A DNA stretch of 64,000 nt from Gp6-AA40 sp963723495 (lineage in GTDB: Bacteria > Acidobacteriota > Vicinamibacteria > Vicinamibacterales > UBA2999). The stretch covers positions 310,001 through 374,000 of the forward strand of contig CAVRQR010000015.1 in the NCBI GenBank assembly GCA_963723495.1, given 5' to 3'. Both the position numbers and the translations under genes were made by a program. The notes under the pieces were generated by a model, which was not told where the DNA came from, searched no databases, and saw only the letters and a program-made list of their open reading frames with translations. Shown piece by piece: positions 7,249 through 16,167 of this stretch (position 1 is its first letter; every line of letters begins with the position of its first letter).

Positions 7249-8289
7249 TCAGAACAAGCTGACCCTCACGTTCAGGTACTTCCTCGGATCCTTCTTGATT
7301 TCGGCGATGAGACTTCTCAACTCCACCATCGTTCCGTTCATATTCTCATACAACTGTCGATCCTGAAGCAGCTGGCCGGCGGTGCCGTCGCCTTGCTCCA
7401 GACCGGCCACGACCTTGTCGATCCGGTCGGAGAGTGAATTGAGCCGGTTGTACAGTTCGTCGTCACTGATCAGCTTGCCGGCCGTCCCCTCTCCCCGGTT
7501 GATTCGACCGGTAATCGCATCGAGGTTCGAGGTCGCAGACGTGAGCGATTGGCTCATCGTGTCGTCGTTCAGCAGTTTGCCGAGGCTTCCCTCGCCAGAC
7601 CGGATTCTCGCCGTCACCGCCTGCAGGTTCTCCAGCGACGCTTCGAGGGACTTGGCGGCAGACGGGTCGTTCATCAAGCGGCCCAGCGTTCCATCGCCTC
7701 GATTGATGCCGCTCGCCACATCCTCGGCGGCCATGACCAGCGCGGTGAGTTCCCGATAGAGCCGGTCGTCGGTCAGGAACTGCCCCAACGTCCCGCGCCC
7801 GGCGCGCAGATCGGCCAGGAGTGCCGACGTCTGCTCCATGGCCACACTGGCCCGCGTCGTGACGTCGCTAACCGACCCCATCGCCTGCCCTGACCGCACG
7901 TACCCCCACTCGGGAACAGGCGTGCCATTACTCGCCGCCGTGATGTCGACTGCCGCTTCACCGAGCAGCGAGACCGAGCCCAGAGAGGCCACCGACGTTG
8001 TCGTGATCCGCGACTGGTGATCGCGGTTCACCTCCATGACCACCTCGACCAGATCGCCAATGAAGTTCAGTTCGCTGACGGCGCCGACTTCCACGCCCGC
8101 CACTCGCACGGGCGCACCCTCCTTGAGGCCCGCGATGTTCGCGAACGTCGTCTTGAGCGAGTAGCGCTGCCAGAAGAACCCGCCCGATCCACTGAGCAGG
8201 AAGATCAGGGTGGTCGCCATCACGATCGCGAAGATCGACACGAGACCGATCTTCAGCTCTGCCCAGGCGAGTGAACGCGTGCGTGGCAT
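7249..8289 (-). CDS. mlaD: MCE-family lipid transport protein MlaD-like
   Basis: 346 residues: short cytoplasmic start, one membrane anchor (about 14-32), then an MCE domain (LKTTFANIAGLKEGAPVRVAG, VGAVSEL, LGSVSLLGEAAVDI). The C-terminal half repeats a motif of about 40 residues of the type G-x-G-T-x-G-x-L-L-x-D-D-x-L at least five times (GRGTLGQFL, GDGTLGRLM, GEGSLGKLL, GEGTAGKLI, GDGTAGQLL), probably an extended helical tube. In the Mla/Mce system this subunit forms the periplasmic hexamer that hands phospholipids to or from the MlaFE ABC transporter. It is 11 nt downstream of mlaF. No mlaC or mlaB is visible nearby. Confidence 0.9.
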   Translation of the reverse strand: MPRTRSLAWAELKIGLVSIFAIVMATTLIFLLSGSGGFFWQRYSLKTTFANIAGLKEGAPVRVAGVEVGAVSELNFIGDLVEVVMEVNRDHQSRITTTSVASLGSVSLLGEAAVDITAASNGTPVPEWGYVRSGQAMGSVSDVTTRASVAMEQTSALLADLRAGRGTLGQFLTDDRLYRELTALVMAAEDVASGINRGDGTLGRLMNDPSAAKSLEASLENLQAVTARIRSGEGSLGKLLNDDTMSQSLTSATSNLDAITGRINRGEGTAGKLISDDELYNRLNSLSDRIDKVVAGLEQGDGTAGQLLQDRQLYENMNGTMVELRSLIAEIKKDPRKYLNVRVSLF

Positions 8290-8300
8290 GTCAGGTTCCT

Positions 8301-9143
8301 CTAAGAAAGAAACGACCTCAAGTACGGATCCTTGGCGGCGCGGAGTTCGGCGGCGTTACCCTCGAACGCGATCACGCCTTCCTTCAGCATGATGAACTCG
8401 GCCTCGTCTGACTTCCTGGCATCGGCCGGGACGATGTCGTACCCGTCGGGCCGTCGAACCGCTTCGCGCGTCGCGACAAAGAAGGCGTCGCGTAACTGAT
8501 GCGTGACGATGATCGAGCTGACGTTTTCCAGGTCGCGCAGCTTGATCATTTCCTCATCCACGGTGATGGCGGTAATCGGATCGAGGCCGGTCGTCGCTTC
8601 GTCGTACAGAAGAATGCCCGGCTTGGCCGCCATCGCACGCGCGATCGCGACGCGGCGGCGCTGACCGCCGGACAACTCCGAAGGCATCCGCTCGATGTAC
8701 TCGCTCAGGCCGATGAAGCCGATCACCTCTTCCACCCGCCTGCGGATCTCGTCAGGGCTCATCTCGCTCTCTTCGTAGAGTTTGAAGCCCACGTTCTCCG
8801 CCACGGTCAGCGAATCGAACAGCGCCCCTTCCTGAAACACCATCCCGAGATCGGCCCGTATCCGCATCAACTCCGCCTCGCTCATCGTGTCGATGCGTTC
8901 ACCGTTTACAGAGATCGTGCCGCCGTCCGGCTTCCAGAGGCCAAGAATGAGTTTCAGGATCGTCGACTTGCCTGAACCGCTGGCTCCCAGGATTACCTTC
9001 GTATGCCCCCGCTCCAGCGTAAAGCTCACTTCCTTCAGCACGACGTTGTCGTCGAAGGCCAGCGATACCTTGTCGAGCGCGACGACCGGCGCCTCGGCAC
9101 CGGACCTCTCCATCGTAGCCACGCTCGAAGGTTGAGTGCTCAT
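8301..9143 (-). CDS. mlaF: MCE/Mla-type ABC transporter ATP-binding protein
   Basis: 280 residues starting MSTQPSSVATMERSG. Walker A GASGSGKST (about 54-62), Q-loop in VFQEGALFDSLTV, signature LSGGQRRRVAIARAMA, Walker B ILLYDEATTGLDP and H-loop VTHQ are all present. The LFDSLTVAENVGF segment is characteristic of MlaF-type ATPases. It lies between mlaE (5 nt gap) and mlaD (11 nt gap), so it powers lipid movement across the inner membrane. The frame stays open upstream of 9143, but that stretch is antisense-like coding over mlaE and is not part of the gene. Confidence 0.92.
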   Translation of the reverse strand: MSTQPSSVATMERSGAEAPVVALDKVSLAFDDNVVLKEVSFTLERGHTKVILGASGSGKSTILKLILGLWKPDGGTISVNGERIDTMSEAELMRIRADLGMVFQEGALFDSLTVAENVGFKLYEESEMSPDEIRRRVEEVIGFIGLSEYIERMPSELSGGQRRRVAIARAMAAKPGILLYDEATTGLDPITAITVDEEMIKLRDLENVSSIIVTHQLRDAFFVATREAVRRPDGYDIVPADARKSDEAEFIMLKEGVIAFEGNAAELRAAKDPYLRSFLS

Positions 9144-9148
9144 CACTG

Positions 9149-9922
9149 CTAATACAGCAACGTAATCATCAGCCGCGTGACGAAGAAGTCCACGGCAATG
9201 ACGGCCACGGACGAGGCCACCACGGCATTGGTGGTGGCGCGTCCGACACCCTGTGTTCCGCCACTGGCCCGAAGGCCCACGTGACACCCGATCGTCACGA
9301 TGACATATCCGAGGCAGAACGGCTTCACGAGCCCCATCCAGGCATCGTCGAGGTACAGGCCTTCGATAATCGACGACCAGTACAAACTCGAGGCCACGCG
9401 CAGCTGGAACACCGCGATGATCCATCCTCCGAGGATGCCAACGGTATTGGCGATCACGGTGAGAACGGGCGCCATGAAGAAGCCGGCCAGGACGCGCGGG
9501 ACAACGAGCTTGCGAACGGGATCGGTCCCGAGCGCTCGCAGCGCGTTGATCTGATCGGTCACGACCATCGATCCGAGTTCCGCCGCGATACCGGATCCGA
9601 TGCGTCCGGCAAGCATCAGGCCAGTCAGCACCGGACCGAGCTCCTTGACCATCGAGGCGCTGATGAGACGCCCGACGAAGGGGCGTGCACCGAACTGATC
9701 CAGCGTGATCCCCGTCTGCAGCGCCAGCACGGCGCCGGTGAAGAATCCGGTGAGCAAGACGACGGTCAGCGAACCGATGCCGATCTGCTCGAACTGCTCG
9801 ACGACGTCGTGAAAGTAGAACGGCCGCGAGAACACTCCGCGGACAGTGGCGATCTGCAGGCGGACGTACTCCTGAACCTCGAGGACCGCACCCTTCAACC
9901 AGGTATCGAGAAGCGAGAGCAC
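9149..9922 (-). CDS. mlaE: MCE/Mla-type ABC transporter permease
   Basis: 257 residues of the MlaE permease family: TGFFTGAVLALQTG, then MVKELGPVLTGLMLAGRIGSG and a conserved AELGSM/DQINALRALGTDP segment, with five or six membrane helices. It starts with GTG at 9922; that base is also the last base of the uvrB stop codon (TAG), so the two genes overlap by one base (TAGTG) and are translationally coupled. It forms the membrane channel with MlaF and MlaD. Confidence 0.92.
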   Translation of the reverse strand: MLSLLDTWLKGAVLEVQEYVRLQIATVRGVFSRPFYFHDVVEQFEQIGIGSLTVVLLTGFFTGAVLALQTGITLDQFGARPFVGRLISASMVKELGPVLTGLMLAGRIGSGIAAELGSMVVTDQINALRALGTDPVRKLVVPRVLAGFFMAPVLTVIANTVGILGGWIIAVFQLRVASSLYWSSIIEGLYLDDAWMGLVKPFCLGYVIVTIGCHVGLRASGGTQGVGRATTNAVVASSVAVIAVDFFVTRLMITLLY

Positions 9923-11937
9923 TACCGGTCCGCCGTGTGGCCGGTGAGGCCAAGTTCGCGGTTGCGCAGCGACTTCAACCGGTCGCGCACATCGGCGGCC
10001 TTCTCGAAGTCGAGATTAGCCGCCGCTGCCTTCATCTCCCCTTCGAGACGGGAAATCTCGGCGTCGAGTTCCGCCTGCGTCCGGAACGTCTCCCGTTGAC
10101 TCGCCGCTGGTGTCATGTAGTCGCGCTCGTACACGCTGTTCAGGACATCGTCGATCTCGCGGACCACGGACTCCGGAGTGATGCCGTGTTCCTCGTTATA
10201 TGCCGCCTGGAGCGCGCGACGACGGTTCGTCTCCGCGATGGCCGACTGCATCGAGGCCGTACTGGTCTCAGCGTACATAATGACGCGTCCATTGACGTTT
10301 CGGGCGGCTCGTCCCGAGGTCTGAATCAGTGACCCGGACGATCGCAGGAAGCCTTCCTTGTCGGCGTCGAGGATGGCGACCAGCGAGACTTCCGGCAGGT
10401 CGAGCCCCTCGCGCAGGAGGTTGATCCCGACCAGTACGTCGAACACCCCGCGTCGCAGATCGCGCAGGATCTCCACTCGCTCGAGCGTGTCGATGTCGGA
10501 GTGCAGATAGCGCACCCGGACCCCGAGCTCCTGGTAATAGGTCGTGAGGTCCTCCGCCATCCGCTTGGTGAGCGTCGTGACGAGCACACGCTCCTTGCGG
10601 GCCGCACGATCTCTGATCTCCGCGAGGAGATCGTCGACCTGTCCTCTCACCGGCCGTACCTCGATCGGCGGATCCATCAGACCCGTCGGCCGGATCACCT
10701 GCTCGACCACCACGCCGCCAGCCTTGGAGAGTTCATAAGGACCCGGCGTCGCCGACACGAATACGACCTGCCTTACCCGCTGCTGCCACTCATCGAAGTT
10801 GAGCGGCCGATTGTCGAGCGCCGACGGGAGCCGGAAGCCGTAGGCGACCAGCACTTCCTTGCGCGACCGATCGCCGAAGTACATCCCGCGGACTTGCGGC
10901 ACGGTCTGGTGGCTCTCATCGACGATCACGATGGCATCGTCCGGCAGGTAGTCGAGAAGCGTGGGCGGCGGCGCGCCGGGCGGACGGCCTGTCAGGTGCC
11001 GCGCGTAGTTCTCGATGCCGTGGCAGTAGCCGATCTCACGGATCATCTCCAGATCGAACATCGTCCGCTGGTGCAGCCGCTGTGCCTCGAGCAGCTTGCC
11101 TTCGGATTCGAGCAGCCGACGGTGCTCTTCGAGCTCCAGCTTGATCGACTCGACGGCCATCTTCGTGCGGTCGCGCGAGGTTACGAAGTGCGACTTCGGG
11201 TAGACCGCCACTTTATCGAGCCGCCGGATTACTTTGCCCGTGAGCGGATCGAACCAGGCGAGCTCGTCCACCTCATCTCCGAAGAGACCAATGCGCAACG
11301 CATGTTCTTCGTACGACGGGACGACTTCGACGATGTCCCCACGAACACGGAACGTGCCGCGGCCGAACTCCATGTCGTTTCGCTCGTACTGGATCTCGAC
11401 CAGCTTGCGCAGGATCTGATCGCGATCGATTCGCTGTCCGAGTTCGAGCGAGAGGAGCAGCCCGTAATACGCCTCCGGCGAGCCGAGACCGTAGATGCAG
11501 GAGACACTGGCGACGATGATGACGTCTCGACGCTCGAAGAGGGATCGCGTTGCCGACAGGCGCATGCGATCGATCTCGTCGTTGATCGTGGCTTCCTTCT
11601 CGATGTACGAGTCGGTCGCCGGCACATAGGCTTCGGGCTGGTAGTAGTCGTAGTAGCTGACGAAGTACTCGACGGCGTTCCCGGGGAAGAAGCGCCTGAA
11701 TTCCTGATAAAGCTGGGCGGCCAGCGTCTTGTTGTGGGCCATCACCAGCGTCGGCCGGTTCACATGCGCCAGCACCTGCGCCATGGTGAAGGTCTTCCCC
11801 GATCCGGTCACCCCCAGGAGCACCTGGTGCGAGTCGCCGCGGTTCAAGCCTTCGACGAGCTCGGGTACGGCATGGACCTGGTCCCCGCGAACCTCGAAGT
11901 CGCTGACGAGCTTGAAGCGATCATGGACGGAAGGCAT
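9922..11937 (-). CDS. uvrB: Excinuclease ABC subunit B
   Basis: 671 residues, full length. Helicase motif I is GVTGSGKTFT (about 42-51). The beta-hairpin region YYDYYQPEAYVPATD that clamps damaged DNA, the DEAH-like box VDESHQ, SATPGPYE, and the motif V/VI region GINLLREGLDLPEVSLV with GRAARN are all visible. The C-terminal UVR motif (LEGEMKAAAANLDFEKAADVRDRL), which contacts UvrC, is intact. It acts with UvrA and UvrC in nucleotide excision repair. It heads a minus-strand run into the mla genes; the gap upstream carries heptad repeats. Confidence 0.97.
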   Translation of the reverse strand: MPSVHDRFKLVSDFEVRGDQVHAVPELVEGLNRGDSHQVLLGVTGSGKTFTMAQVLAHVNRPTLVMAHNKTLAAQLYQEFRRFFPGNAVEYFVSYYDYYQPEAYVPATDSYIEKEATINDEIDRMRLSATRSLFERRDVIIVASVSCIYGLGSPEAYYGLLLSLELGQRIDRDQILRKLVEIQYERNDMEFGRGTFRVRGDIVEVVPSYEEHALRIGLFGDEVDELAWFDPLTGKVIRRLDKVAVYPKSHFVTSRDRTKMAVESIKLELEEHRRLLESEGKLLEAQRLHQRTMFDLEMIREIGYCHGIENYARHLTGRPPGAPPPTLLDYLPDDAIVIVDESHQTVPQVRGMYFGDRSRKEVLVAYGFRLPSALDNRPLNFDEWQQRVRQVVFVSATPGPYELSKAGGVVVEQVIRPTGLMDPPIEVRPVRGQVDDLLAEIRDRAARKERVLVTTLTKRMAEDLTTYYQELGVRVRYLHSDIDTLERVEILRDLRRGVFDVLVGINLLREGLDLPEVSLVAILDADKEGFLRSSGSLIQTSGRAARNVNGRVIMYAETSTASMQSAIAETNRRRALQAAYNEEHGITPESVVREIDDVLNSVYERDYMTPAASQRETFRTQAELDAEISRLEGEMKAAAANLDFEKAADVRDRLKSLRNRELGLTGHTADR

Positions 11938-11941
11938 GTGG

Positions 11942-11993
11942 GCTGGTTGGTGGATGCTTGTCGGTGGATTTCTGGTTCCTGGTCGCTGGTGCT
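11942..11993. repeat. Degenerate 7-bp tandem repeat (CTGGT/GGTGGA type)
   Basis: Written in rows of seven this segment gives tggtgga, tgcttgt, cggtgga, tttctgg, ttcctgg, tcgctgg, with GG recurring every seven bases. It is non-coding, between uvrB and the VWA gene. It belongs to the family of 7-bp-period arrays found in several gaps of this window. Confidence 0.55.
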
Positions 11994-12054
11994 CAGCGCG
12001 GACATTCGCGCATCCCGTAACTCTCCACTATCGCCCATCCACAGTGTACGTGTC

Positions 12055-12090
12055 CACACGGAACACGGAACCTGGAACCCGGAACCTGGC
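12055..12090. repeat. 7-bp tandem repeat, AACCTGG family
   Basis: Rows of seven: cacacgg, aacacgg, aacctgg, aacccgg, aacctgg. Five near-identical heptamers. The same heptamer occurs in reverse complement in the array at 16168-16214. Confidence 0.7.
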
Positions 12091-12118
12091 ACGCCGTGCG
12101 CGAGGGCACGAATCCTGT

Positions 12119-13045
12119 TTAGTTCGGTCGGTACGGCGCGAAGTAGCCCTTGCGCGCCTGGATGCGGGCGCCATTGCCAGCCGGCTGGCGGACGCGGATC
12201 TCGACCTTGCGCCAGTGACCGTCGGCCGCGGTGTTGGTCGAGACGTACCCGAGCACGTACTGCGCGCGAACCTGCGAGACGATGGTGTCGTACGCCTCTT
12301 CAATCTCCTTCATCGTCGTCGGGAAGAACGCGCTGCCACCGCTCTCGGTGGCCATCTGGGTCAGACGAAGACGCTGCTCGGAGCGGGAGCCGCCAGACTG
12401 GTTCTGGAGGAAGCCAATGGCGTACACCATCACGTCGGAGGCACGGATCAGCGTCATGGCATCGCCGAAGCGGATTGCGCTGCGGGTGTCGCCGCCGTCG
12501 GTGAAGACGACGAGGATCTTCCTCCCGTCGACATCCGCGGCGCCGTCCAGATACACGCCGAGCGCGTCGTACATCGCCGTAAAGCCTTCGGGCTTGCGCG
12601 ATCGGATGCGCTCGACCAGACGCGGGAAGTCCTGCTGGCTGAATTTGGTGACGCGAACCTCGGTATCGAAATCCACAAGGGTCATGTCGCGGGCGTAGTT
12701 CATCGTGTTCAGGAACTTGATCGCCGCCGACCTCGACATCTTGATATCGGCGTCCATGCTGCCGCTGGTGTCGAACAGGAGGCCGACGTGCAGCTCCGGG
12801 CCGGTCTCCAGGTCGTCGCCGCGCGCGAAGTGCTGCAGCGTCTGCGGCTTCCCGTCCTCGAGTATCTCGAAGTCTTCAACGGTGAGGTCGGTGAGGAACT
12901 GGCCTCGGCGATCGGACACCGTCGCTGTCACGCTGACCAGTTCGGTCCCGGCGCGGAACGTGCCCTGCTGGGCGGCAGGATAGGCCAGACAGACGGCCAG
13001 AATCGTGAGAAACACCGCCAGCCGAATGCTGACCATGCCGACCAT
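12119..13045 (-). CDS. Exported VWA-domain protein, acidobacterial type
   Basis: 308 residues with an N-terminal signal peptide (IRLAVFLTILAVCLAYPAAA-like, start ATG 13045 or 13036). A short beta domain (LVSVTATVSDRRGQFL, VEDFEILEDGKPQTL) precedes a von Willebrand A domain with a full MIDAS: DTSGSMD (about 91-97), the Thr in GFTAMYDAL and the Asp in VFTDGGDT. The combination of a 'xVTVxDxxGxFVxxLxxxDFxVxEDG' leader with VWA is the acidobacterial VWFA family (TIGR03436 type), present in many copies in those genomes. Likely an extracytoplasmic metal-dependent adhesion or complex-assembly protein. Partner unknown. Confidence 0.88.
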   Translation of the reverse strand: MVGMVSIRLAVFLTILAVCLAYPAAQQGTFRAGTELVSVTATVSDRRGQFLTDLTVEDFEILEDGKPQTLQHFARGDDLETGPELHVGLLFDTSGSMDADIKMSRSAAIKFLNTMNYARDMTLVDFDTEVRVTKFSQQDFPRLVERIRSRKPEGFTAMYDALGVYLDGAADVDGRKILVVFTDGGDTRSAIRFGDAMTLIRASDVMVYAIGFLQNQSGGSRSEQRLRLTQMATESGGSAFFPTTMKEIEEAYDTIVSQVRAQYVLGYVSTNTAADGHWRKVEIRVRQPAGNGARIQARKGYFAPYRPN

Positions 13046-13145
13046 GATAGCCGTTTGGCGGCCTCCAGGCCGGGCCGTCTATTGATGGGGCGCACGCCTT
13101 TGGTCATGGTTCTTCGACCGGCAAACGCGGCCTACCTATCAGGCG

Positions 13146-13151
13146 TATAAT
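13146..13151 (+). promoter_or_regulatory. Possible -10 element for the DHH gene
   Basis: A perfect TATAAT lies 51 nt upstream of the start at 13202. I see no convincing TTGACA-like -35 at 16-18 bp spacing, so this is a candidate only. Confidence 0.35.
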
Positions 13152-13201
13152 GGGCGTTTGTCGCCTATGTCTAGGGTTGCAGTGCGGGGGACGAGCACGG
13201 A

Positions 13202-14629
13202 ATGAGGTGCCTCGCCGTCTGCCAGACAGAGCTGGCGATCAGGATGCTCGACGAGATCCTGTTACCCAGCTTCGAAGTCGAGTTCCTGGTCGAGAGCAAG
13301 CCGCTCGCGCGTCGCCTGCACGACAATGGTCTGAACGTTACGTGCGGCGACCTCAAACGGACCGATACCTACCTGAAGGCTGACCTGACCCCCGGCACCT
13401 GCGTGGTCGTCGAGGACAACGGCCGGAAGAGCTTGCGGAAGGTCCTCGAGGCGATCTGGGACGCGGGCGGAACGCTCGTCTACGTTCTGGGCGTCGGCAT
13501 CTCGCACACACGCAAACGCGAGGAAGAGCTCAAGGCGCAGTTCCCGGAACTCAACTACCTTGCGCTGTCCGAGCTCTTCGGCGGCCCGCTTCTCACCGAG
13601 TTCAGCCGCTCGCTCACCAGGCTCAAGGTTCAGCAGTACCAGCGGTTCTTCAGCGACGCCGACCGCGTCCTCATCCTCCTGCACAACGACCCCGATCCCG
13701 ATGCGCTGGCCAGTGGCCTGGCGCTCCGGAACGTGCTGCGGCGCAACCGGCAGACGGCGGTGATTGCCGCCTTCGAGGGGGTCACGCGGCCCGAGAACCA
13801 GCGGATGATGAACCTGCTCGACATCCACGTCGAGCTCCTGACGGCCGCGCACGTGAATGACTTCGACCGCATCGCGATGGTCGACGTCCAGCCGCACTAT
13901 TTCGGTGGCGAAATCGATCGAGTGGACCTGGTGATCGATCACCACCCGGAGCAGTCGGGATATACGGCGGTCTACAAAGACATCCGGGTCGACTACGGAT
14001 CCACCTCGACGATTCTCACCGAGCATCTGCGCGCCGTCGACGCCAACATCTCCGAGCGCACGGCGACGGCGATGCTCTACGCGATCAAGTCGGACACGCT
14101 GTTTTTCAATCGCCAGGCGAATCGCGTCGACATCGAAGCCTTCTCGTACCTGTACCCGCTCGCCGATGCCACGCTCATCCGGAAGATGGAGGGCGCGGAA
14201 ATCACGATGGATCGGCTCGACTACGTGCTCAAGGCGCGTCAGAACGGCCGCATGGTCGAGCAGGTCTTCTGCGCGTTCCTGGGGACAACGCCGCGCGAAG
14301 ACTTCATCCCTTACGTCGCCGACTTCTACCTGCAGCTCGAGAACGTCCAGTGGACGATCATCTCGGGCATCGTCAACGACACGCTCGTGATGTCCGTCCG
14401 CAACCTGGGCTACTCGCGCAACGCGGGAGAATTCGTGCGGAAGTACTTCAACGAGATCGGCAGCGCCGGTGGTCACCGGTCCATGGCCAAGGCGGTCGTA
14501 CCGCTCCTGAACTTCAAGGAGCGGTTCGGTAACCTTCAAGCCGACGAGTACACGGAGAAGGTTCTCTCGCTGGCGCTCGAGTTCCTCCACGAGCATCAGA
14601 CGCCGGAGCGCAAGCTGGTCAAAGCGTAG
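13202..14629 (+). CDS. DHH/DHHA1 phosphoesterase with N-terminal Rossmann-like domain
   Basis: 475 residues. Residues 1-110 resemble a TrkA-N/RCK-like Rossmann domain (beta-rich, CVVVEDNGRKSLRKVL, GTLVYVLGVG). The rest is a DHH phosphoesterase: LLHNDPDPDALASG (motif I, Mn-binding Asp), DVQPHYF (motif II), IDHHPEQ (motif III, the DHH), and near the C-terminus GSAGGHRSMAKA, the DHHA1 GGGH-like motif. DHH-DHHA1 enzymes hydrolyse short oligonucleotides, pAp or cyclic dinucleotides; the exact substrate here cannot be told. Fusion to a Rossmann domain suggests nucleotide control. Single gene on the plus strand with a TATAAT 51 nt upstream. Confidence 0.85.
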   Translation: MRCLAVCQTELAIRMLDEILLPSFEVEFLVESKPLARRLHDNGLNVTCGDLKRTDTYLKADLTPGTCVVVEDNGRKSLRKVLEAIWDAGGTLVYVLGVGISHTRKREEELKAQFPELNYLALSELFGGPLLTEFSRSLTRLKVQQYQRFFSDADRVLILLHNDPDPDALASGLALRNVLRRNRQTAVIAAFEGVTRPENQRMMNLLDIHVELLTAAHVNDFDRIAMVDVQPHYFGGEIDRVDLVIDHHPEQSGYTAVYKDIRVDYGSTSTILTEHLRAVDANISERTATAMLYAIKSDTLFFNRQANRVDIEAFSYLYPLADATLIRKMEGAEITMDRLDYVLKARQNGRMVEQVFCAFLGTTPREDFIPYVADFYLQLENVQWTIISGIVNDTLVMSVRNLGYSRNAGEFVRKYFNEIGSAGGHRSMAKAVVPLLNFKERFGNLQADEYTEKVLSLALEFLHEHQTPERKLVKA

Positions 14630-14630
14630 G

Positions 14631-14653
14631 CCGGGTCCTCTTTTCTCACCCGG
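14631..14653 (+). terminator. Stem-loop after the DHH gene
   Basis: CCGGGT and ACCCGG enclose a pyrimidine-rich loop just after the stop at 14629. A second weaker stem (GCGGGTCT/AGACCTGC) follows. No T run, so termination strength is uncertain. Confidence 0.35.
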
Positions 14654-14701
14654 CGGGTCTACAAAGCAAGACCTGCCTACGAGCGCGCGTCCCGCTTCTA
14701 C

Positions 14702-16057
14702 CTACTGGAACAACTTCAAGTCCACCGCTTCACCCATCGCCTTGTAGCCGGCATCACCTGGATGCAGGTGATCGCCGGAATCGTAAGCGGGCAGGAACGT
14801 CGTTGGCGACGCCGGATCGCGCGTGACCTGGTCGAAGTCGATGACGGCATCGTAGGCGCCGCTCGTGCGAATCCACTGATTCAACGCCTGGCGCTTGGCT
14901 TCGCCTTCCGCCGTGTAATACGCCGCGCCTTCGAATGGCGTCAGCGTCGCGCCATAGACCTTGAGGCCACGTGCCCGCGCTCGTTCGATCAATTGCTTGT
15001 GGCCGGCTATCAGATCCGCCGCGCTCGGCGTCGGGTTCGCGCGAGCGAGGCCAATGTCGTTGATCCCTTCCATGATGATGACGTGGGTCACCCCGGTCTG
15101 CATCAACACATCGCGATCGAATCGAGCAAGAGCGCTGACCCCGGCGCCATCGCCAAGCACCTGGTTACCGCTGATACCGGCGTTCAGCACGGCCATCGCC
15201 GGTCTACCACCCGCCGCCATCCGGCGGGCGAGGTAGTCCGGCCAGCGACTGTTCATATCAGCCGTCGAACGCGCACCGTCGGTTATCGAATCGCCAAAGG
15301 CCACGATCGCGCCAGCTCCCGAAGACGCTGCCACCTCGACGCGCGCAAGGAGGAACCACGCGCCTGTCGTCCGCTCGACGGTCATCGCCGCCTGACCGGA
15401 GTGATTGCCGGTCGCGGACAGATAGTTCGTTTGCGAGGCGCCGTTGTGCGTCGTGACGGGAGACGGCCCGGTGCCGAGCTCACCAGGCAGGTACAAGTCA
15501 ACGACGAGATCGCTGACGGCGGGCACACTCAGATCGACGGCATCGCTCACCATCGTTGCGCCCGGCAGGATCTTCCCACTCGTATTTCCGCCAAACGTCA
15601 GCGGCTTGACCGACGAAGGCGTGACCATCGCGTCGCGATCGCGAAGCGCGACATGGGCAGCTCCGATATCGATCGGTGCCGTCCCGAACGCGTTGCTCAG
15701 CACGACGCGTAACCGATCGCCTCCCGCGGTGACACGAACGACCTGCCTGATCGTCTGGTTGGCGATCGTGACCGGTGGCGGGAACGCGCCGCGTCCACCT
15801 GCCGGTGGTGCCGGTGCGGCCGGTGTTGCCGCGGGTGCGGCGGGCGCCGCAACCGGTGCGGCCGGAGCCACGGGCTGCGCGGCCGGTTGCGCAGGTCCCT
15901 GGCCGCGGCCGCCGAAGGCGCCTTGTCCCGGAGCGCGCGCGACGAGCGCTGTCGCCCACGACGCGACCCATCGGTCGCCGGAGCGGTTCTGTCCGAGCGC
16001 TGGCAGTGAAACGAGCAGCGCGATCCCACACGCAATAAGCAGCTTTGCTGGATGCAT
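14702..16057 (-). CDS. Secreted SGNH/GDSL-type esterase
   Basis: 451 residues with a signal peptide (LLIACGIALLVSLPALG). After an N-terminal beta-sandwich part, the SGNH blocks are all visible: block I FGDSITDG (nucleophile Ser), the Gly block NAGISGNQVL, block III EGINDIG (Asn), and block V DHLHPGDAGY (Asp/His). The protein resembles the secreted 'GDSL-like' esterases related to rhamnogalacturonan acetylesterases, which deacylate polysaccharides; substrate is unknown. Residues about 48-92 are an Ala/Pro/Gly-rich insert inside the N-terminal part, like the one in the tannase protein. Tail-to-tail with the DHH gene. Confidence 0.88.
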   Translation of the reverse strand: MHPAKLLIACGIALLVSLPALGQNRSGDRWVASWATALVARAPGQGAFGGRGQGPAQPAAQPVAPAAPVAAPAAPAATPAAPAPPAGGRGAFPPPVTIANQTIRQVVRVTAGGDRLRVVLSNAFGTAPIDIGAAHVALRDRDAMVTPSSVKPLTFGGNTSGKILPGATMVSDAVDLSVPAVSDLVVDLYLPGELGTGPSPVTTHNGASQTNYLSATGNHSGQAAMTVERTTGAWFLLARVEVAASSGAGAIVAFGDSITDGARSTADMNSRWPDYLARRMAAGGRPAMAVLNAGISGNQVLGDGAGVSALARFDRDVLMQTGVTHVIIMEGINDIGLARANPTPSAADLIAGHKQLIERARARGLKVYGATLTPFEGAAYYTAEGEAKRQALNQWIRTSGAYDAVIDFDQVTRDPASPTTFLPAYDSGDHLHPGDAGYKAMGEAVDLKLFQ

Positions 16058-16167
16058 CGAGGCTCCTGTCCGCGCCGATTCTATCCGGGAGCGTCGTGCG
16101 GGGCCACTCGCAGTCGATTCACGGATTTGATTCAGTGGTTACAAGCGGGTGATGGGCCGGTCACTAC

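Noticed and set aside
9144..9953. Upstream extension of the mlaF frame
   Set aside because: It overlaps mlaE and uvrB in another frame and reads as Arg-rich shadow sequence; MlaF starts naturally at 9143.
10501..12504. Long plus-strand reading frame of about 667 codons opposite uvrB
   Set aside because: Antisense shadow of a GC-rich gene; rich in Arg/His/Asp, no family motif, while uvrB on the other strand is complete.
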